Positions 50,001-59,000 of a DNA stretch of 64,000 nt are shown in pieces. The stretch covers positions 1,378,100 through 1,442,099 of the forward strand of contig CAADRB010000004.1 of NCBI GenBank assembly GCA_900708905.1, read 5' to 3'. The notes under the pieces were generated by a model, which worked only from the letters and a program-made list of their open reading frames with translations, ran no database searches and was not told the origin of the DNA. The DNA comes from Hymenolepis diminuta. Taxonomy: Eukaryota > Platyhelminthes > Cestoda > Cyclophyllidea > Hymenolepididae. Each line of letters opens with the position of its first letter. Positions within the stretch are counted from its first letter, which is position 1. The position numbers and the translations under genes are program-made.

Positions 50001-53000
50001 TTTCCCCCATTTTCTTTATTTTTTTTAGGTCAAGCATTCAAAACCAGTACAGACGAGTGTCTACGTGATTATTCCCGTTCCGGCTTGAGAACACTGGTCA
50101 TGGCCAAACGGGTTAGTTTTTTACTCTTGCATAGCTACCTTCTCTTTTAAACTTTGGGTTATATACTATTCATATTTTATAATTTTTAATCATGGGTAGC
50201 ATCTAAACAAAACGGACAGTAGGAGAAGCTTCAAAAATTGTCTGGAATTTAGGGTTATGTCAAAGATTCAGTTCTTACTGCTTTTGGACTCTGAAATCGT
50301 CAGATTATCTGCAGATGTATTTTCCTAGAAGTATTAAACTAATTCTTGTAATCATTAGTGAAACTCCAGAAGGAACGATTTCATAGATCTTAAAGCAGCC
50401 ATCCATAGGACAAGGGAGTTGGCAGTTTAAAGAGTGTCTGTGCAATTATAATAGTATGTTTGTCATTGCCTTCTCTTATCACACGCATTTGCGAATAGTA
50501 GATGATACCGACCATATAAGCTGACGTTTTCTCGTATTCTTAGCCTCATAATTATAGTTGATACGGTGGATTGATTTCTTATTAGAATTTAGCATCCTTA
50601 TAAAACTCATCAGATACCTACGTGGCATCAGATTTAAGCTGTCTAATTCAGCTTAACTTTTCCTATTTTTGGTATTGAAGAGTTCAATAAATGCTTGATA
50701 TTGTGGAGACTTGACCCAGAGATTAAGTCTGCGTTCCTGCAGTCGGGCGGTAAGGTTTTTAGGAGGAATCCCTTCTGCCAACACTTCAGCACTCATTTAT
50801 CTCCCTCTGTATAGGCCTGTCATCATCCGTTGAGAAGTGTTCTAAAAATCTTAACACTCCAGTTTATAATTTATCAGTTAAAGGGTAATTCGAGATTGAA
50901 ATAAAATTAGAATCTCTTACTTTCCCCGAAAAATCAATCCAAAGACTAGTATAGATTTGCAAAACTTCAACTCTGCTAGGTTAAGATAAACTCCATTCAC
51001 AGTAAAAAAAGGACATTTCTGACAAATAATAGTAGACAACAGCATTTCCAAAATCAGAACACTAGGAATTGAGTAAATAGCAAAATGTATTTGTCCCACT
51101 AGTATCAGCCTGCTACCTTAGCTATTAAGAGGTAAACCTAGTTACTAATTAACGACTAAGGATGGGAGTGGTGACTTGGTCAAATCGAGTGTGTATCTCT
51201 ACAATCGGACTAATTTGAACTGGATTTTGAGTGCAAATAACTGCAGATTCGTTCTTGATAGCCAACGTCTACTAAAACTTCCACTTGATTGCTTTGAAAG
51301 TTTTCAAAAGTCAAAAATGAGGTCTTTTAATCACAACGAAACCCTAACTACTACTGGATTTCTGTAGAAATCTTGACATTAAGACTGACATCCACCAATT
51401 TTTGCTTTTTTCTTACCCTCAGTAAATAATATGTTAAAAGTTCTGTACTACATGTTCAAATCACATCATAAATACAACCTTTTGTTTAAATGGTCTAAAT
51501 GACATACCACAGCACATGCTAGGCAGATGAGAAATAGTGCAGTTGGGGGAATGCAAATCAATATTCGATAATATAAACGTGCTTTTGGTAAAGGAGGGTG
51601 TGCTTGGTAGACTAAAGAGGAAGAGAGGTGTTGGAGAAAATTGAGAATGATATATCAATGATTCATCTGTTCACATTCAGTAGATGGAATGACCAACCAA
51701 GATGGCTAAAGTGTGTTTCTCTTCAAAGAGAGGATTCAAATTGCTTCTTAGCTCAGTACGAGTGCTGGAAAGTATGTTCTTCTATTTGGATAGGAGACTT
51801 GATGTAGTCTTCTTTGCCGCTTTTAAAGAAAGAAATAAGATTAGGTTTGACTAATAACATTGTTCGTTAGTTAAACATACTTACGCTAATATCAAATTGA
51901 ATAAACAGGCAACCAACCAGTACAATTCCCATCGATTTTAGATCTCAGATACTGAGATCGATGTCACATTTGGGTCATTCTTGAAAATTGACCAAATTAT
52001 AGTGATATTGGGGCCTACCATGGTTGTATACCAGTTTTATGGATTTTTATGTATGACTTACCTCACGAACTTTAAGCCATTTGTCGATCGTCTATGTTTT
52101 TTGACACTTGCCTTTTGAGCTCTACCCTATCATTCAGTCGTTTTCCTCTCTGTTATTCCCAAATGTAAATATCCTGCTACTGTCGCTTATGGTAGGTTCG
52201 TACATTTGGGAATGGCTAGTTTTATCCTTTCTTAATTTGCGCCTCCTAGGACCCTCCATGCCCGATATGGCTTTAAATTTATACCATTACGTTTCCTTAC
52301 GAAAAGGCAACATGAATGAAGAAAAGCAAAATCACATTTGTGTCATCGATGTAAGTCACATACTCGTGGGGACTTATTTCTTCCTTCGAATTTTATTCAG
52401 TTTAGGGAAGTAGTGTATCTAAGTGTTGCATTTATTATGTGGAATACAATTTCGGACGCTTTACTGGGGAAATTTGTATTTGAACGAAGCAGATGACTGG
52501 AAGGAAATTTCGGGGAATCGGTAGAATAGGAGCCAATTATTTTATGGTGAAAATTATCAGTTTTGCTAATGAAGGTATAAAAATCTTTCATAAGTGTTTA
52601 TCATGGGAAAGCACCTGATTAAGGGAAAAAAGAAACGAGACGAAGAGGGCTGCCAATAATAAATACGTAATGAAGACAGGACATCACAAATTTTACATCG
52701 TTTGATTTCTTGAGCATTGAGTTGTCCATATCCCCATAAGGGAAGAGTTCATTTTGTGGTATTCTAGAGTTAAAATTTCATTGTTTGACTCCCAGGTCCA
52801 TGCGTGAGAATATGTCCAGGGTATTCAGTTGCTTTGATTCTGAAGTTGACCATGCCATGCCGGTTTATTTATATCATTTCATAGCTAAAGCAAGTAGAAA
52901 AGACTAATGATGATATATTGAGCATAGCACAGCTCACTACAGTTCGCTCAAAGTGAACTGCAATTAATTGTTGCTAATCATGTCAAGTTCTGACCCATAT

Positions 53001-56000
53001 TGAAGCGTTTGGCTTGTGTCGGATTGTCTCTTTTGATATTGAAAAAGGTTTGTGCTCATATTTCTCCTTTGAAGGAAATATTTTTTAAATATCAGTTTCC
53101 AACTGTGACTTTGAACACGCATTTCTGATTTTACTAAGAAATAAATGATACCAGAGTTAAGGGGTAAATTGCATGAATTTAGAAAAGCATTTCAATTTTC
53201 ACAACTCCTTCCTCAAACTTTAAATAACTATCCCTATATGAAATAATGGGAAAATAATGTTATTTTTACAGATTTTGAAAGCAAATTAATAAGGCGATTA
53301 CTGAATCGGCATTACGCAACATGTCAGTTCGAAACGGATTTGACTTGTCGATTTTAGGTAATTTCGGAATCAGAATATCAAAAATGGTCAGCACAGTGGA
53401 CAGCAGCCGATAATGACTATACAAACGCGGAAGAGTTGAAGTACAAACTGATGGAGGATATCGAAGTCAATTTGGAGCTTCTCGGTAAATTTTTCCTTTA
53501 ATTTACTTGATTCAGCGTCCGTTGTCGAACACAGGTTTGATAAATTCTGTTGCCATTGTTTCCCATCTTGATTGACTCATCATTTTGGGGGTAATATAGC
53601 CATTACAAGGTCAACAGTGTGTGAAATGGAGAATTGTGAAATGCTTTTAAAGAATCATATAGCAATGTAAACAAAAGCGGGCTAAAAACATGCCATTTTG
53701 ATGGGTGTTATTATTTTTAAAGTAGTAGTTGCTTAAACATTGTTTTCTAATAGTGAATTCTTTTGTTAATCAAGATTTGCTCCTATTTGAATGGTGTATC
53801 GTGGGAGATTCTAGGGTCTAGAAATACTTTCGTGAATCTTTTCCATCGGTCTTAATCAGTTGGAAACTGTGCAATGGAGAAATATCAAATGTTCGTTGAT
53901 TGGTTAAAGTTCCTAATATGTGCGCGTGTTTAAGTGAAATGGCGAAATATCAATAGTTAAGAATTCTTGGAAATGCATGTTTATTTGTGCGTCAGTTTTA
54001 TTTTGTTGAATTTGTAGGCTATAATGCGCCCAGAAAGAATTAAAAAGCATTATTATTGGCTATCATGCTCCTTGCACGTGCGTGCGTATGTGAACTAACA
54101 AAAAATCAATAGCATAGCGCATGAATAACGCTGATTAAAGAGTGTGGACGTGCAATGAGTCATACTCTTACCTTGGCCAATAAATTGACCGGCTAAAAGT
54201 GATGCCAATTTATGATTGGTTAGGGCTTAACTCCGTGAGGCTCATTAACTCGTTAATTTCAATTGAAATTGAAGATACAATTGCAATTTGAAAAGTTAAA
54301 TTGTGTGATGCATCACGTTTTATGACAGGTGCTCTCTCATTCAACTATTAGTGAAATACTCATACGTATAATGAAGTACATATTTTTGGGGGGTTTTCCT
54401 CAAATTAATAAGATAATGTTTCCGCTCCTTGTATGACAAAATAATCTGCTTTTTTAATCGTGGAAAAAGTGTTTAAATATTGTTGAGATGAGGAAATTTA
54501 TAGAAGCCTAGATCACTTGGGCTCAAATTTGTTTCTTTTCTCCATAATTTACCTATGGTTTTCTATCATAACGTAACTAAAAGTAATTTTAGAAAATTCT
54601 ACTCAAAACACAGCAGCAGGGAAACGAAACATCCCTTTAATATAATTCCCTGAATTATGTAAAGAAGCGTAAAATCACGTCATCCGGATTATAGATATAT
54701 TTGAAAATGCACAAAAATAATGAGGTGAATGTAGTGAGAATTTCAGCTGGCAATCTGAAGATTTTTGAAGTCGGATGATATAGATTTCAACTGATTCTCT
54801 AGCCATTATTCCCTCTAAACTATTTCTTCCCAGGATCATAATGCGTAGATTATTTTCACTTTACCATAAGTAATGGTATTATTATAACCCACAGCAAGGC
54901 AGAAAATATTTACCACTTTTCACTGTGGGAGGGGTAGTGGAATCGGTTACCAGTTAGTCTTACTTCAAATGATTTGTGGATTCGGATTATACAATATTTG
55001 ACTAATGGATATTGCACGCTCCAATATTCAAATTTAATGAATCCTCATCTTAATTGACGCAAATTCTTGTTCACACTGTTCAGTGCTTACTGAATGATTG
55101 ATTTTCTTTTCTTCAAAGGTTGAGACGGCAAAATAATCTTGCATGAAATAAAGTAGCTCACATGGTCTTAAGGTAGTGGAGCTGAGATTGCTGGGTGATT
55201 AAAATTAATTTTACTGTACTTCAGGAGCCACAGGGATAGAAGACAGTCTACAGGACGGTGTTCCAGACACAATTTCAGCTCTTCGAGAAGCCGGTATGAA
55301 AGTCTGGGTGCTTACCGGAGATAAGGAGGAAACCGCCACAAGTATTGCTTATGCTGCAAAGTTAATCACGGAAGAACAACGCCTTTTTGTTCTTTCCGCG
55401 CCTAACGCTGTGAGTTCACCAAAACAAAACAGACAACTTACTTAATACGAACATTATTTGACTTGTGAAATATATTACCACTCTCAGGAAGAAACTAAGT
55501 GTCAGCTGAAGAAGTTTATGCTTGAATTGATGCCCAGACAGGGTACAACAGAGTCAACATCGAGTTGTTTAGATTCGAGTTCAGTGTCAAGGAATACAGA
55601 GGTACCCTCACCGTCCATAAGAAAGAAATTTTCTCTCAATGACAGTCTCGTTATTCCCGAAGGTAATGATCTACCCGATGTTCACTTCTCTGCCGTATCA
55701 ATCCTCGATAATGAAGTCCCTGTGGACATACCCCAAGAAAGCGCCGCTTTGATTCTCGATTCTACCTGCTTGCCCTTTGTTCTGGAAGATGAAGTGAAGG
55801 AGATTTTCATCAAGTTAGCACGAATGTGTTCCAGTGTCATCTGTTGCCGAGTTACCCCCTCACAAAAGGTACGCGCGTCATAGCGATTTGATAGCTTTAA
55901 AATCTGACAGTCAAGTCAGCACAAGGGAAACTCATTATACATTCAAGCTTTCCTCTTATTTACAGCGCAGATTTAACAATATATTGAGACATTAAACGCG

Positions 56001-59000
56001 TCAATGAATTTGGGGCGAGAAAAAATAAGTAGAAAGGTACCCTATTTTACGATAAAATATTTCAGAACCTGTATTTCCGAAAGGACACGTACTAATTCCC
56101 CAGGTTGTCTTTTGGAGGATGATTGCTTATGATTAAGGCTAGTGTTTTATCGCTATTGTTTCGTTGCTATTAGCAACTGCTAACTTCTCACATACTGTTG
56201 CGTTTCAGTAAGTGACGCTTTGACATGTAGTATAGCTCAGGATGTTGAAGTTTTTTGTCTTCAATAAAATGTGCTAGCTGAAGTGGTAGTAAGGAAGGCA
56301 TCCCAGGAACGAATTGAGAGGTAATATAAACAATCTGATGTGCCGTCATATATTTTATCAGAGATAACTAGCCTTCAAGTTTCAAATAATTTAGGTTCGT
56401 CTTTTCAATTGTTGTTAACTAAGAAGTCAATGATCTAACTTGGATGAGATACACTGCTAAATGGTACAGGCAAGGAAAAAAGAGGGATTTACAGATGTAT
56501 ATTTTAGGATACGTATATAGATTTTAATATAAGAATGTTAAAGTACAGACTACTTTGCAACTGTAATATCTCTAGTTGCATAGTGAGATGATGCTACAGC
56601 TACGACAGTACAGATCCAGTAGATTGGATAGATTGACGTCAGAAGTCCTGAAACAAAGCGACTCGTCTTTTTGAAGAACATATAATTGCTAATATATGAA
56701 TTTTGATACGTAGAAAATAATTGGTTAAGTGAGTAGGTAATGATGACGAGATTTCATTTGCGGGCATAAACTGTGGAACCATTAATCAATAAATCAATTA
56801 CTCACAAGAGAAAAATTATGCTAAGGTACACCGAATATATTCGAATCTGCCTAACGAAAGAGGCCAATATTAAATCAAGGATTTGAATGCAAGTCTTGAT
56901 AGTGCCTACACAACAAGAGAGTAGTACAGATACCGAGCAAGATTTACTGGAAGAGAAGAACTAGGCAGATAAGTCGATTGACTAACTGTACAACGCAAAG
57001 GCAGGATTATATGATTTTCAGTATTTGATAAACACTTAGAGAGGAGTTATCTAGGTGAATTGAATTATTCATCCCTTTTCTTTTCCTCTACTTCAAGGCT
57101 TCAATAGTGGAATTAGTGAAACGTGAACTATGCGTACAGACACTGGCTATAGGGGATGGTGCCAATGATGTGAATATGATCCAATGCGCGGATGTGGGAA
57201 TCGGGATCAGTGGCCAAGAAGGCATGCAAGCTGCCATGGCGTCCGACTTTGCAATTACTCAATTCTGCCACCTGAAACGTCTCCTCCTGGTCCATGGACA
57301 CTGGTGCTATGATAAACTCGCACGAATGGCTCTCTATATGTTCTACAAAGATTCTGTATGTTCTCAATGGTTTTTCGGTGTTTTTTTTTTCACTCCAGCC
57401 CTGTTTTATTCAAGACTTGCCTTTGTGTTAAAGGTGTATATATTCTCCCTATTCTGGTTCCAATTTTTCAATGGATTCTCAGGTAGTGGACATATTGATC
57501 AACTTGGCCAAGTGATGTTCAACTTGATATACACCAGCATCCCTCCATTCATCTTGGGTACTCTTGACAATTCACTTGACGATAAAACTCTCATGGCCAA
57601 TCCGAAGCTCTATCGAACTGGTCGAGATTCTATGGTAAGTTATCTTTGTAGTTTGACATCATTGCCCCTATTTCCTGAAAGTAAATATTGATAAAAGTAG
57701 AACTGGCGGTTAGACAATGTGAAGTCTCTTAAATTTGAGGAATAGCTTTTGGTAGGAAAATATTGTTCCTTTGTTCGAAAGTAATTTATGTTTCGACATC
57801 ATGCCAGCTCATCTGACGATAAGTTCGCTGAGTTGGCTAACTTTTTTTCCTTTCGCAGAATTTAAAAATATGCCTTGATTGGATATTTGGGGTGCTGTTT
57901 GTAATTCGTTGAGCGCAGATAGCAGAAGTCGTTGTTTTTATAATACAAATTGCGTTGCAGTATTTTGCTACTTTAGAACGTATTCTACTCAACCGAGGCT
58001 TAAGATGTTTTTAATTTTTTCCCCGGTTTAAAAAATATACTGTCAAAGTAGGATGCAAAATGAATATACCATTTTTGCCTCATCATTTAATCCTAACTCT
58101 TCATAACAACCGGTTCTCCCTTTTGTTATTTTCTGTCACCTTTATCTGTATCGTCACCTCGATTTATCTGTATCTTTCTACAGCTGAGAGTATGTAGATG
58201 AGACTACTAACAACTTAGTAGTCTGACAACTTACTACAGTTCACAACGGCGAACTTTATTTATTTTAACATGAGATCATATCGATGTACAGTTTGCATGG
58301 ACAAGGGCACATAGCTTTCAGTATATTTACTGAGAAGAGGCGAAATTTAAATTGGAGGATTCTGATTTTGGAACCAGGAGTTTGATGTCACTTCAGTTTG
58401 TCATTAAAAATTCATTCAGTAAGATTTTTGATAGCTTTCGGGGTGCAAATTGTAGTATAAATACGCATCCAGTTGTGTCTTTTTAATCTCTCAATTTAAA
58501 TTCTTCTAATCTCAGAAGGAAACGTATATCTAAATTTTCTTATGGCTAAGAGCAGGGTGCTACTATCTGATCTGGACATAGAGATCACTTAAAATAAATT
58601 CTAATTAATAATTATTTATAAGTTTTGTCTTATTTGTATGCCATGCTGTTATTGTTTAGATTTAGTTGCTTAATAAGGGACAAGTTGAATGATTGGGAAC
58701 AGTGAATACAGCTGACGATCGGCTTTATGCAGTATCTGCGTTTGTCATGCGGTCATCAATGTCTCTGTATGAACTACAGATAAAATGAGCAACCCAAGTC
58801 TACAGATTAGTTAAGCCCCTACTTCGTTGTTGTGGATTTAGGAGGCATTGACTTTCAGCTTTTACGAACTCTATGCGTCGAAGTTACATCATGCACGTCG
58901 TCTAGGTAGTACAACATGAGCGTCTCTATAAGTACGACGGTGCTCAGTAATTAGATTTCTTTTAATTTAATTTTTTTCTTGCATTCATTACGGATGGCTA

